A DNA stretch of 64,000 nucleotides from an uncultured Dongia sp. (GTDB taxonomy: Bacteria > Pseudomonadota > Alphaproteobacteria > Dongiales > Dongiaceae). A program made the translations under genes and the position numbers. The stretch lies in NCBI RefSeq assembly GCF_936916975.1, contig NZ_CAKZGO010000006.1:1-64000 (forward strand), read 5' to 3'. Position 1 is the stretch's first letter. Every line of letters begins with the position of its first letter. The notes beneath the pieces are model-generated. The model ran no database searches, was not told the origin of the DNA, and was given only the letters and a program-made list of their open reading frames with translations. Shown in pieces: positions 25,701 to 32,233 of the stretch.

Positions 25701-26585
25701 CGCGAACTGACGCCGAGTGGTCCCGATGGCGACAGGATGGTGACCGCGCTGGCCGATCGCCTGGTGAAGGTCGATCTCCTGGATGGGGCTTCCCGGCTGC
25801 TGGAGAACCAAATTAACAAGCGCCTGAGCGGTCTCGATAAAGCCAAGGCGGGCACGCGCCTGGCGGCCATTCGCCTGCTCGACGGCAAGCCGGATCTGGC
25901 GCTCGACGCGATTAAGGCCAGCGAAGTGCCCGATATTCCGCCGGATGTCACGGCACAACGTCGTCGCCTGCAGGGTCGCGCTCTGTTCGAGACCGGCGAC
26001 ACGTTGAAGGGCATGGCGATGGTGCGCGACGACAACAGCCTCGACGGGTTGTGGTTGAAAGCGGATCTCAGTTGGCGCATGCGTGAATGGTCCGCCGCGG
26101 CGACGGCGCTGGAAAATCTTATCGCCGGAGAAACGGAGCGGCTGCAATCTGAGGATCCCTCAATGCGGCCGCCGGCGGATCTCAGTGTCGATCCCGCTGC
26201 AGCATTGGCCGAGGTTGCCGATGATGGTGCCGCTGCCGCGAAGCGCGATGCGCAATTCACCGAAGTACTGGCGCCGCTGATCCTCAATCAGGCGATCGCC
26301 TTGTCGCTGTCTAACGATCGAGCGGGATTGCGCATGCTGGGGAAGGCGCATGGCGTGCAGATGGCGAAAGGGCCTTATGCGACCGCGTTCGAGACGTTGA
26401 CATCGCCGACGAGCAGTCTTTCCGACAGCATCGGCGCCGCTATGAAGAGCGTCGATCAGCTGGGTGCTTTCGTCGACGACTATCGTACCCGGCTGAAAGC
26501 AGAAAGCCTGAGCGCGCCGGAAACCACTCCTGATGCCGCGCCGCCGCCAGAGATGCCCCCCACCACGACAACGCCGGCGCCCTGA
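22707..26585 (+). CDS. Large exported TPR protein of the flagellar region, function unknown
   Basis: 1292 aa. A hydrophobic export segment (about residues 50-70, CAALCLAGWLLAAHLEPALA then Q) sits behind an unusually long N-terminal tail; ATGs at 22758 and 22851 are shorter options, but 22707 has GGGGA eight bases upstream. Residues about 75-600 hold repeated beta-rich modules resembling AMIN-type domains (GYSRLAIDWPGVDFTLQQVG, LDLTFPKATGLAVFKRGDAL) split by long Pro/Ala/Val linkers. Residues about 680-1250 are helical and TPR-like. Exported AMIN-like modules suggest contact with peptidoglycan or outer-membrane parts of the flagellum (inference). It follows cheZ by 53 bases and converges with fliP with no gap. 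Confidence 0.7.
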   Translation: MDPALVAKPPNPDYLLSMFSFYLESVALLRWRQHAVSVVRPCSRLAARMCAALCLAGWLLAAHLEPALAQDTVGAKGQLFDDFGRLTLDWAKAPVPDVEIALDDTEMTLRFARPVSLDPAAVRANLKAYIRSASLSADARTLSLALKKPVTYRLDRANGRLQLDLAQPGEAVLPNKATGTAQATPTVAPIVEPAEKAVETAAAPATPAPTSGPNLKLRSGEHSGYSRLAIDWPGVDFTLQQVGDKAIISFAKPGRLDTATRLPPRLRGVKASSTATGGLALELQLLPNVGLNAFRNGGTVVIDLVDGKPAAAPAAPAPTEPAASVQAEAPAVVVPPEVAAIEAVPAEPAQGESALAPIVAEAPTASDRSAPKLQSEPPVGVELPKPADVPAVEIAPPVVVTKEPAITVPAKPPAPVEIAVTAAPADNGAVLDLTFPKATGLAVFKRGDALWLVFDRPGPIDLAELVKAAPALSGITRVETPYATVLRLPTLEKLGGGDAGAKISGDGRHWQISLGRGRDMRPAKSIEQRRESLANGGASLLLQATRPGPVINLSDPEAGDAISIIPLLTAGSGIADGAAWPDFRVLPSFQGVVVVPISDRTRVEALPNGVVVTTDGVPGGGPSPVVPKPISETEPPPAEPEAPPLVASAPDAAPSTHGEPSAAIEQVAMEPVEGIFDLPRWRRGGEANFSTDEAALREAIDEASNNDKPLARLALAQFHFAHGRYPEALDDMVLLDKRAEDGDKDVLALRGATLALAERGKEAHADLDRPEMEDVPEGALFRGYVAAREQDWPAAAKVFAAPIPLLDDYPKSARMLIRRAAAEALLRSGNSLPAQAFLDAMKLDMPSVEDQAFHDYLTGLQLAQAGNKEEAMKAWAALADSPVDEVHARSQFDLTELQLAEGKIDTRKAATQLEALRFVWRGTDFEFDLLDRLGGLYIAADLPRKGLVTLRQAATNFPKNPKAKHATEEMSKAFYDLYLGDKADRLAPLTAVALYDEFRELTPSGPDGDRMVTALADRLVKVDLLDGASRLLENQINKRLSGLDKAKAGTRLAAIRLLDGKPDLALDAIKASEVPDIPPDVTAQRRRLQGRALFETGDTLKGMAMVRDDNSLDGLWLKADLSWRMREWSAAATALENLIAGETERLQSEDPSMRPPADLSVDPAAALAEVADDGAAAAKRDAQFTEVLAPLILNQAIALSLSNDRAGLRMLGKAHGVQMAKGPYATAFETLTSPTSSLSDSIGAAMKSVDQLGAFVDDYRTRLKAESLSAPETTPDAAPPPEMPPTTTTPAP

Positions 26586-27347
26586 TTATCCGGTCCCGAA
26601 GCTGCGCACCAGGCTGCCGGCCACCAGATACCAGCCATCGACCATGACGAAGAAGATCAGCTTGAACGGCAGCGCGATCATGACTGGTGGCAGCATCATC
26701 ATACCCATCGACATCAGCACCGAGGCAACCACCATGTCGATGATCAGGAATGGCAGGAAGACCAGGAAGCCGATCTCGAAGGCGCGGCGCAGCTCGGAAA
26801 TCATGAACGCGGGCACGAGAACCTTGAGCGGCGTTTCTTCCGGCGTCGCCACTTCATCGACCTGGCCCATATCCATGAATAGGGTCAGATCCTTTTCCCG
26901 CACCTGGGACAGCATGAACGTGCGGAACGGCGCCACGGTCAGGGGGAAGGCCTGCTCCTCCGTGATCTTCTCGGCGATCAAAGGTGCTATGCCATCGTCA
27001 TAGGCTTTCTGAAAGGTGGGAGCCATGATGAAAGCGGTGAGGAACAGCGCGAGGCTGGTCAGCACCATGTTGGGCGGCGTCTGCTGGGCGCCGAGGGCGG
27101 AGCGCAGCAGCGAGAGCACGATCACCACGCGCGTAAAGCTGGTCACCGTGATCAGGATGCCAGGAGCCAAGGACAGCACCGTCATCAAGGCCAGCAGCTG
27201 GATAATGCGACCCGTCGTGCCGCCCTCCGGTCCATCGCCGAGATCGAGGTTGAGGCTTTGCGCGGCGGCGGGTGCGGCGCTCAACAGCAGAAACGGCAGC
27301 AACATCGCCGCGAATTTGAACAGCCGTTTTGGCAATGAACCGATCAT
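26586..27347 (-). CDS. fliP: Flagellar export gate protein FliP
   Basis: 253 aa. FliP forms the core of the type III export gate with FliQ and FliR. A cleavable N-terminal signal (to about residue 29, ending AAAQS) is followed by membrane segments; typical motifs are APGILITVTSFTRVVIVLSL and GAQQTPPNMVLTSLALFLTA. The ATG overlaps the fliO stop. Its own stop directly abuts that of the 1292-aa gene. Confidence 0.96.
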   Translation of the reverse strand: MIGSLPKRLFKFAAMLLPFLLLSAAPAAAQSLNLDLGDGPEGGTTGRIIQLLALMTVLSLAPGILITVTSFTRVVIVLSLLRSALGAQQTPPNMVLTSLALFLTAFIMAPTFQKAYDDGIAPLIAEKITEEQAFPLTVAPFRTFMLSQVREKDLTLFMDMGQVDEVATPEETPLKVLVPAFMISELRRAFEIGFLVFLPFLIIDMVVASVLMSMGMMMLPPVMIALPFKLIFFVMVDGWYLVAGSLVRSFGTG

Positions 27348-27739
27348 GATATGCGGCTGTCTTTCACGGGGTGGGTGGCATCGGTCGGATTGAGCAACGC
27401 TGGCGGCTCCTGGCGGGGCGTATCGCGCGGCGGTATCAGGTTGGTGGCGGATTTGCGGGCCATTTCCTGGTCGAAGGCGGCGCGCTCGATGCCACGCTCC
27501 ACCACCACATCGCCTTGCGGCCCCAGCAGCAACAGATGCTCGACACGGTCACGCCGTACCAGCACCAGGCGGTGGCGGGGACCAACCGCTGTCGTTTCGA
27601 CCACTTGGACGCGGCGTTGCCCGCCAGGACGTAGCGCGCCGCCCATGCCAAAGCGGCGCAGCAGCCAGGCCAGGATGGCGATGAGGCCAAGGACCAGCAG
27701 CAGGGCAAGGGCGAACTGCAGATAGGAATCATACGCCAT
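27344..27739 (-). CDS. fliO: Flagellar export protein FliO
   Basis: 131 aa. FliO aids assembly of the FliP ring. One transmembrane segment (about residues 7-27, FALALLLVLGLIAILAWLL), then a small beta domain with VQVVETTAVGPRHRLVLVRR, then a disordered tail. ATG at 27739 is used here; a TTG at 27754 is an in-frame alternative. It overlaps fliP by four bases. Confidence 0.88.
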   Translation of the reverse strand: MAYDSYLQFALALLLVLGLIAILAWLLRRFGMGGALRPGGQRRVQVVETTAVGPRHRLVLVRRDRVEHLLLLGPQGDVVVERGIERAAFDQEMARKSATNLIPPRDTPRQEPPALLNPTDATHPVKDSRIS

Positions 27740-27784
27740 AAAGGGAACCGTCAAACCCTGCTTGTGTCAGTTGGGTGCATCGGA

Positions 27785-28150
27785 TCAGTTGCGTCCGGCA
27801 GGCGGACCGGGATCCTTGCGCGGTGTCGCAGCATAGGCCATCTGCGCCCGTAAGCGACGGTCCGCCTGCTGCAGGTCGAGCGAGAGGTCGACATTGCGTC
27901 GCCGTAAGGTGTAGTCGAGCCGGTCCAATTCACCCATCAGGGTCTCCAGCGCCGGCCGCAGGGGCTTCGCGATGTCGATGCCGAGCGAACCCACGGCGTC
28001 GCACAGCACGGCGATCCGCATGGCCAGCAAATCGAGTTCGACGATCTGCCCGGCTTCGACCATCACCCTGGTGTCATTGATCATGGCGGAGAGTTCGGCG
28101 ATGGCGGAGCCGAGATCCTCATGGTCAGGCAGGTGTGTCTGGGTGCTCAT
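27785..28150 (-). CDS. Small helical protein of the fliO-fliP operon, unknown
   Basis: 121 aa, no recognised domain. It is predicted almost all-helical with no membrane segment; an acidic N-terminal half (LGSAIAELSAMINDTRVMVE) leads into an Arg-rich C-terminal helix (LDYTLRRRNVDLSLDLQQADRR). Its ATG overlaps the stop of the FlhB-like gene, and fliO follows after about 45 bases. Position and coupling suggest an export-apparatus accessory or regulator, but this is inference. Confidence 0.65.
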   Translation of the reverse strand: MSTQTHLPDHEDLGSAIAELSAMINDTRVMVEAGQIVELDLLAMRIAVLCDAVGSLGIDIAKPLRPALETLMGELDRLDYTLRRRNVDLSLDLQQADRRLRAQMAYAATPRKDPGPPAGRN

Positions 28151-28506
28151 GGGGTGTCGTCCTGGGCGTGGCTATTGGCCCGATAGATATAGCTGAGGAT
28201 CTCGGCCACGGCGGCGATGGCATCGACCGGGATTTCCGCGTCCAGTTCGACCGCCGCCAGCAATTCGACCAGATCCGGGTCCTCGCGTACCGGAACACCT
28301 TTGGCAAAGGCGATCTCAAGTATCTGCTCGGCGACACTGCCGCGGCCGGTGGCAACCACCCGTGGCCCGCGCTTGGCGGATTGCTGGGTGCCAGGGGCAC
28401 CCATCTTGGGTTTGTGATCGAGGGCGACAGCAACAGGCACCCGCTCCTTTGGCTTCTGCCATCGGGGGCGGCGGGGGCCGATCTCGTCCTCGTCGCTGGC
28501 ACCCAT
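28147..28506 (-). CDS. FlhB C-terminal-domain-like protein
   Basis: 119 aa. Residues about 45-115 align by eye with the cytoplasmic end of FlhB from this same window: here GPRVVATGRGSVAEQILEIA, VPVREDPDLVELLAAVELDA and EIPVDAIAAVAEILSYIYRA. No membrane segments and no NPTH autocleavage site are present, so it resembles the free C-terminal fragment of FlhB. AAGGAG lies six bases before the ATG at 28506; the frame stays open to 28551. Similar small FlhB-like proteins can replace or tune the substrate-specificity switch in export (family knowledge). First gene of the fliO-fliP operon. Confidence 0.78.
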   Translation of the reverse strand: MGASDEDEIGPRRPRWQKPKERVPVAVALDHKPKMGAPGTQQSAKRGPRVVATGRGSVAEQILEIAFAKGVPVREDPDLVELLAAVELDAEIPVDAIAAVAEILSYIYRANSHAQDDTP

Positions 28507-28579
28507 CTTCTGCTCCTTCGGGGGTGATTCTGAGCCCGCCGGGACAACCACCGTATCCTTATACTATGTGGGCAGTTGC

Positions 28580-28594
28580 TTAACGAGGCCTTAA
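28580..28594. promoter_or_regulatory. CtrA-type box near the FlhB-like operon
   Basis: TTAA-CGAGGCC-TTAA, followed by C, is an exact TTAA-N7-TTAAC match. It lies 74 bp upstream of the FlhB-like ATG on the minus strand; it could also help flgB in the other direction. Confidence 0.6.
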
Positions 28595-28698
28595 CGGTGC
28601 TGCAATATGATGCTGAATCAATGTGTTCCGCACCCCTCACACTCTTAGTCGTGAAATGTGGCCAATTTGCCGAGATTTTTCATAGCATTTTAGGTAAT

Positions 28699-28713
28699 TT
28701 AACGAGATCTTAA
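28699..28713 (+). promoter_or_regulatory. CtrA-type box upstream of flgB
   Basis: TTAA-CGAGATC-TTAA has exact N7 spacing, 86 bp before the flgB ATG. With the box at 28580 it gives each divergent operon one nearby site. Confidence 0.65.
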
Positions 28714-28798
28714 GGCCGGCGGTCGAGAATCACCGATGAAGCTGCGCGGCCGAGGATCGAAGACGATCCGTGGGCTTGCGAGCGAGGGAGCGGATCGG

Positions 28799-29206
28799 AT
28801 GGATTTCACCAACATCCCGTTGTTTGAGCGACTGACAGAGCGCATGAACTGGCTCGGTCAGCGCACGCGCGTACTGTCGCAGAATATCGCCAATGCCGAC
28901 ACCCCGAGCTATCAGCCCAAAGATCTTAAGGCGCTCGATTTCGACGCGGAGATGCGCAAGCTGGAGCCGGTTACACCGGCCAGGACCGACAAGCAGCATT
29001 TGGTCGGGACCGTGGCCCCGGTCGGCGACTTCGATGCCAAAAAATCGAAGAAGACTTATGAAGCGGCCCCGGTCGGCAATTCGGTTGTCATCGAAGAGCA
29101 GATGATGAAGGTCTCCGAGACCCAGATGAATTACAACATGGTGGTCAACCTTTATCGCAAGCATATCGATTTGTTCAAAACCGCCATCGGCCGTGGCGGC
29201 GCCTGA
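28799..29206 (+). CDS. flgB: Flagellar proximal rod protein FlgB
   Basis: 135 aa. FlgB is a proximal rod subunit. It has the rod-family N-terminal motif LSQNIANADTPSYQPKDLKA (about residues 27-46) and a C-terminal helix ending in NLYRKHIDLFKTAIG. The ATG at 28799 gives the normal family length; an upstream ATG at 28736 adds 21 unmatched residues that run over the leader. It begins flgB-flgC-fliE-fliQ-fliR-flhB behind the CtrA-type box. Confidence 0.94.
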   Translation: MDFTNIPLFERLTERMNWLGQRTRVLSQNIANADTPSYQPKDLKALDFDAEMRKLEPVTPARTDKQHLVGTVAPVGDFDAKKSKKTYEAAPVGNSVVIEEQMMKVSETQMNYNMVVNLYRKHIDLFKTAIGRGGA

Positions 29207-29226
29207 TTTTGCGCTAGGAGCGAAAA

Positions 29227-29634
29227 ATGGAACTGTTTGACACAATGTTTATCTCGGCCTCCGGCATGCGCGTGCAGGGCGAGCGGTTGCGCGTGATCGC
29301 CGAGAACATTGCCAACGTCGATTCCGTCGCCGAAACGGCAGGGGCAGATCCTTACCGTCGTAAGGTCGTCACCTTCCGTAACCAGCTCGACCGCGAGATG
29401 GGCGTGGACTTGGTGAAGGTCTCCAAGGTCGGCACCGACCCCAGCGACTTCCGTAAGAAATACGACCCCGGCAATCCGGCCGCCGATGACGCTGGCTATG
29501 TCAGCCTGCCCAATGTGAACGCGCTGGTCGAAATGACCGACATGCGCGAGGCGCAGCGCTCCTACGAAGCGAACCTCAAAGTAATCGAGGCGTCGCGCAA
29601 CATGCTCACGCGCACCATCGACGTGCTGCGGTAA
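29227..29634 (+). CDS. flgC: Flagellar proximal rod protein FlgC
   Basis: 135 aa, usual length. The N-terminus has SGMRVQGERLRVIAENIANV; the C-terminus has EMTDMREAQRSYEANLKVIE and NMLTRTIDVLR. AGGAG lies 6 bases before the ATG. It begins 20 bases after flgB. Confidence 0.96.
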   Translation: MELFDTMFISASGMRVQGERLRVIAENIANVDSVAETAGADPYRRKVVTFRNQLDREMGVDLVKVSKVGTDPSDFRKKYDPGNPAADDAGYVSLPNVNALVEMTDMREAQRSYEANLKVIEASRNMLTRTIDVLR

Positions 29635-29652
29635 GACTGAGGAAATAGCATC

Positions 29653-29964
29653 ATGGCCGATCCAGTCATCAGTAATGCCGTCAATGCCTATAACGCCGCG
29701 GCCAAGGCCCTTGGCACCGGCGGTTTGGAGGCGCGCGAGAATGCTGGCCCCAGCTTCAGCGAGCTGCTGCAGAACATCAAGACCGACTCAATTCAAGCCG
29801 GCAAGACCGATGAAAAGCAGACCATGCTGGCGGCAGCGGGCAAAGCCAACATCACCGATGTGGTAACGGCGGTTTCCTCGGCGGAAGTCACGTTGCAGGC
29901 CGTGACCGCGGTGCGCGACCGCGTTATCTCCGCCTATCAGGAAATCATGCGGATGCCGATCTGA
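29653..29964 (+). CDS. fliE: Hook-basal body protein FliE
   Basis: 103 aa. FliE joins the MS ring to the rod and is an early export substrate. The C-terminal half carries the family pattern DVVTAVSSAEVTLQAVTAVR followed by AYQEIMRMPI. GAGGAAATAGC precedes the ATG, and flgC ends 18 bases earlier. Confidence 0.93.
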   Translation: MADPVISNAVNAYNAAAKALGTGGLEARENAGPSFSELLQNIKTDSIQAGKTDEKQTMLAAAGKANITDVVTAVSSAEVTLQAVTAVRDRVISAYQEIMRMPI

Positions 29965-30002
29965 CCCAACGGATCGACCGGTTTCTGTGCTAGTATTCGC
30001 TC

Positions 30003-30263
30003 ATGGATGAGGCAGCCCTTCTTGAGATTGCCCGTGACGCCGTAATCGTGACCCTCAAGGTCGGCGCACCCATCATGTTGATCTCGCTGATCGTCGGCTT
30101 GATCATCTCGCTATTCCAAGCCCTGACCCAAATCCAGGAAGCGACGCTGACCTTCGTGCCGAAGGTCATCATCGTGTTCATGTCGCTGCTTCTACTGGCG
30201 CCCTTCATGTTGCATGCGCTGACCGATTTTACCGAGCAGATCATGTCGCGCGCGGCCGGTTGA
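30003..30263 (+). CDS. fliQ: Flagellar export gate protein FliQ
   Basis: 86 aa with two membrane helices (about residues 17-37 and 50-72). It contains APIMLISLIVGLIISLFQAL then TQIQEATLTFVPKVI, the FliQ signature. It forms the export gate with FliP and FliR, and fliR starts 9 bases after its stop. Confidence 0.95.
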   Translation: MDEAALLEIARDAVIVTLKVGAPIMLISLIVGLIISLFQALTQIQEATLTFVPKVIIVFMSLLLLAPFMLHALTDFTEQIMSRAAG

Positions 30264-30272
30264 GGCCAGCCG

Positions 30273-31034
30273 ATGTCGATCCAAGAATTCCTCACCAGTT
30301 CGCTCTTTCAGTTCCTGCTGATCTTCGCGCGCATCGGCGCGGCCATTTCGCTCATACCAGGCTTTGGCGAGGTCTATGTCTCCATGCGTGCCCGCCTGGC
30401 TTTCGCTCTACTACTCACTTTCGTTCTCCTGCCAATGCTCAAGGACATGGTCCCAGTATTGCCGCCGCAGCCTGCTACGATGGGCCTCCTCATTCTGGGC
30501 GAGATCACGATCGGGATTTTCTTCGGGCTGATCTGTCGGCTTATTCTGATGGCAACGTTGTCGGCCGGCATGGTGATTGCCCTGCAGATCGGCATCGCCA
30601 ACGCCCTGTCCAGCGATCCCACGACGGCGCAGCAGGGTGCTGTCACCGGTAACTTCCTGGTGGCGACGGCGGTAGTGCTGATCTTTGCCACGGATCTGGA
30701 TCATGTGACACTGCGCGCACTGGTGGGTACCTATGGCGTGTTCCACCCCGGCGAATTGCCACAGTTCGAAGACATGGCCAACATGATCGCGCGCGTGGCC
30801 GCGGACTCTTTTCTGCTGGCGTTGCAGATGTCCGCGCCCTTTCTCGTCTACGGCATCGTGCTGGTCGTCGGCATGGGATTGATCGCGCGTCTGATGCCGA
30901 CACTGCAGGTCTTCTTCGTCGTCATGCCATTGCAGCTATTGGTCGGCTTCGGATTGATGGCGGTGACGATCTCTGCCGCCATGATCTGGTTTCTCGAAGT
31001 CTATCGTGACCACCTCGCCGGCTTTGCGGGTTAG
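30273..31034 (+). CDS. fliR: Flagellar export gate protein FliR
   Basis: 253 aa, about six membrane segments across the whole length. It includes ARIGAAISLIPGFGEVYVSM at the start and APFLVYGIVLVVGMGLIARL near residue 190, as in the family. It completes the gate with FliP (encoded in the divergent operon) and FliQ. flhB follows after 11 bases. Confidence 0.95.
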   Translation: MSIQEFLTSSLFQFLLIFARIGAAISLIPGFGEVYVSMRARLAFALLLTFVLLPMLKDMVPVLPPQPATMGLLILGEITIGIFFGLICRLILMATLSAGMVIALQIGIANALSSDPTTAQQGAVTGNFLVATAVVLIFATDLDHVTLRALVGTYGVFHPGELPQFEDMANMIARVAADSFLLALQMSAPFLVYGIVLVVGMGLIARLMPTLQVFFVVMPLQLLVGFGLMAVTISAAMIWFLEVYRDHLAGFAG

Positions 31035-31045
31035 GGCGGCACCAG

Positions 31046-32110
31046 ATGGCAGAAGACGACGACTCACAAAAAACCGAGGACCCGACATCCAAGCGCCTGG
31101 ATGAAGCGCGTACCGAAGGCAATGTGCCGAAGTCGCAGGAATTCAATCACCTGCTGATGATCTTGGCTCTTGCGTTGGCGGTGATTCTGTTCGGCAGCCA
31201 TGCAGCCACGGAAATCGCCAACATGTCGCTGCCTTTCTTCGAGGCACCCGATCAAATCCCCACCGATTTGGGGCACCTCGTGAATATCGCCTGGCGTTTG
31301 CTGGGCTTGGTTCTGTTGGCGGGCGTTGCGCCGCTGGTGCTGTCTTTCATGGCGGCATTCGGCGCAGCCTATCTGCAGTTCGGTCTGCTCTGGTCGGCCG
31401 AAAATCTGATGCCCAAGCTCAACAAGATCTCGCCCATGGCCGGCTTCAAGCGCATCTTTTCGCTGCGGTCGGTCACTGAATTGCTGAAAGGTATCCTGAA
31501 GATCGCGGTGGTGGCATCCGTTGTCGGTTACTTCGTTTTGCCGAGCATCGGCGATCTTCATCAGTTGATCGGCATGGACATGGTGCAGCTCCTCGGGGCT
31601 ATCATGACGGAGATCAATGTCCTGTTGATCGGCGTCCTCACCGTGATGGCTGTGATTGCCGCCGGGGATATCCTCTATCAGCGTTACGAACATACCAAGG
31701 GCCTGCGCATGTCGCGGCAGGATCTGCGCGACGAGTACCGGCAAACTGAAGGCGATCCGATGGTCAAGGGCCGCCTACGCCAGTTGCGCATGGAACGCGC
31801 ACGGCGCCGCATGATGGCCGAGGTGCCCAATGCCGATGTCGTGGTGACCAACCCGACCCACTATGCCGTGGCCCTGAAATACGACCAGAATGCTATGGCA
31901 GCCCCCAAGGTCGTGGCCAAAGGCTCGGACAAGGTGGCGCAACGCATCCGCGAGGTGGCGGAGGAGGCTGAGGTGCCGGTGATCGAGAATCCGCCATTGG
32001 CCCGCGGGCTTTATGCCGCGGTCGATATCGACCAGGAGATCCCGCCGGAATACTACAAGGCGGTGGCGGAACTGATCTCCTACATCTTCAAACTGAAGAA
32101 ACGCCGCTAG
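31046..32110 (+). CDS. flhB: Flagellar export switch protein FlhB
   Basis: 354 aa. FlhB changes export specificity from rod/hook to filament substrates. The N-terminal charged segment (DSQKTEDPTSKRLDEARTEG) is followed by four membrane helices (about residues 30-210) and the cytoplasmic domain with the self-cleavage site NPTH at 269-272 (VVTNPTHYAVALK), the same numbering as the E. coli/Salmonella site. Its C-terminal 75 residues resemble the separate 119-aa protein at 28147-28506. Last gene of the flgB operon, 123 bases before cckA. Confidence 0.97.
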   Translation: MAEDDDSQKTEDPTSKRLDEARTEGNVPKSQEFNHLLMILALALAVILFGSHAATEIANMSLPFFEAPDQIPTDLGHLVNIAWRLLGLVLLAGVAPLVLSFMAAFGAAYLQFGLLWSAENLMPKLNKISPMAGFKRIFSLRSVTELLKGILKIAVVASVVGYFVLPSIGDLHQLIGMDMVQLLGAIMTEINVLLIGVLTVMAVIAAGDILYQRYEHTKGLRMSRQDLRDEYRQTEGDPMVKGRLRQLRMERARRRMMAEVPNADVVVTNPTHYAVALKYDQNAMAAPKVVAKGSDKVAQRIREVAEEAEVPVIENPPLARGLYAAVDIDQEIPPEYYKAVAELISYIFKLKKRR

Positions 32111-32233
32111 AAGCCGGCAGGGGATGTCAAATCGATCCCGGACCGCAAGCTGGATTTGAAGGTCAGATCAGCTACACTCCGTCGTGACCCCGGATATGGG
32201 GTGGGGCGTTTGGCAGCGTAGTCGGGGCAGTGA

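Noticed and set aside
24120-26147. Minus-strand open frame of 675 codons inside the 1292-aa gene
   Set aside because: It is antisense to a coherent exported TPR protein, has no recognisable domain, and long antisense frames are common in GC-rich genes.
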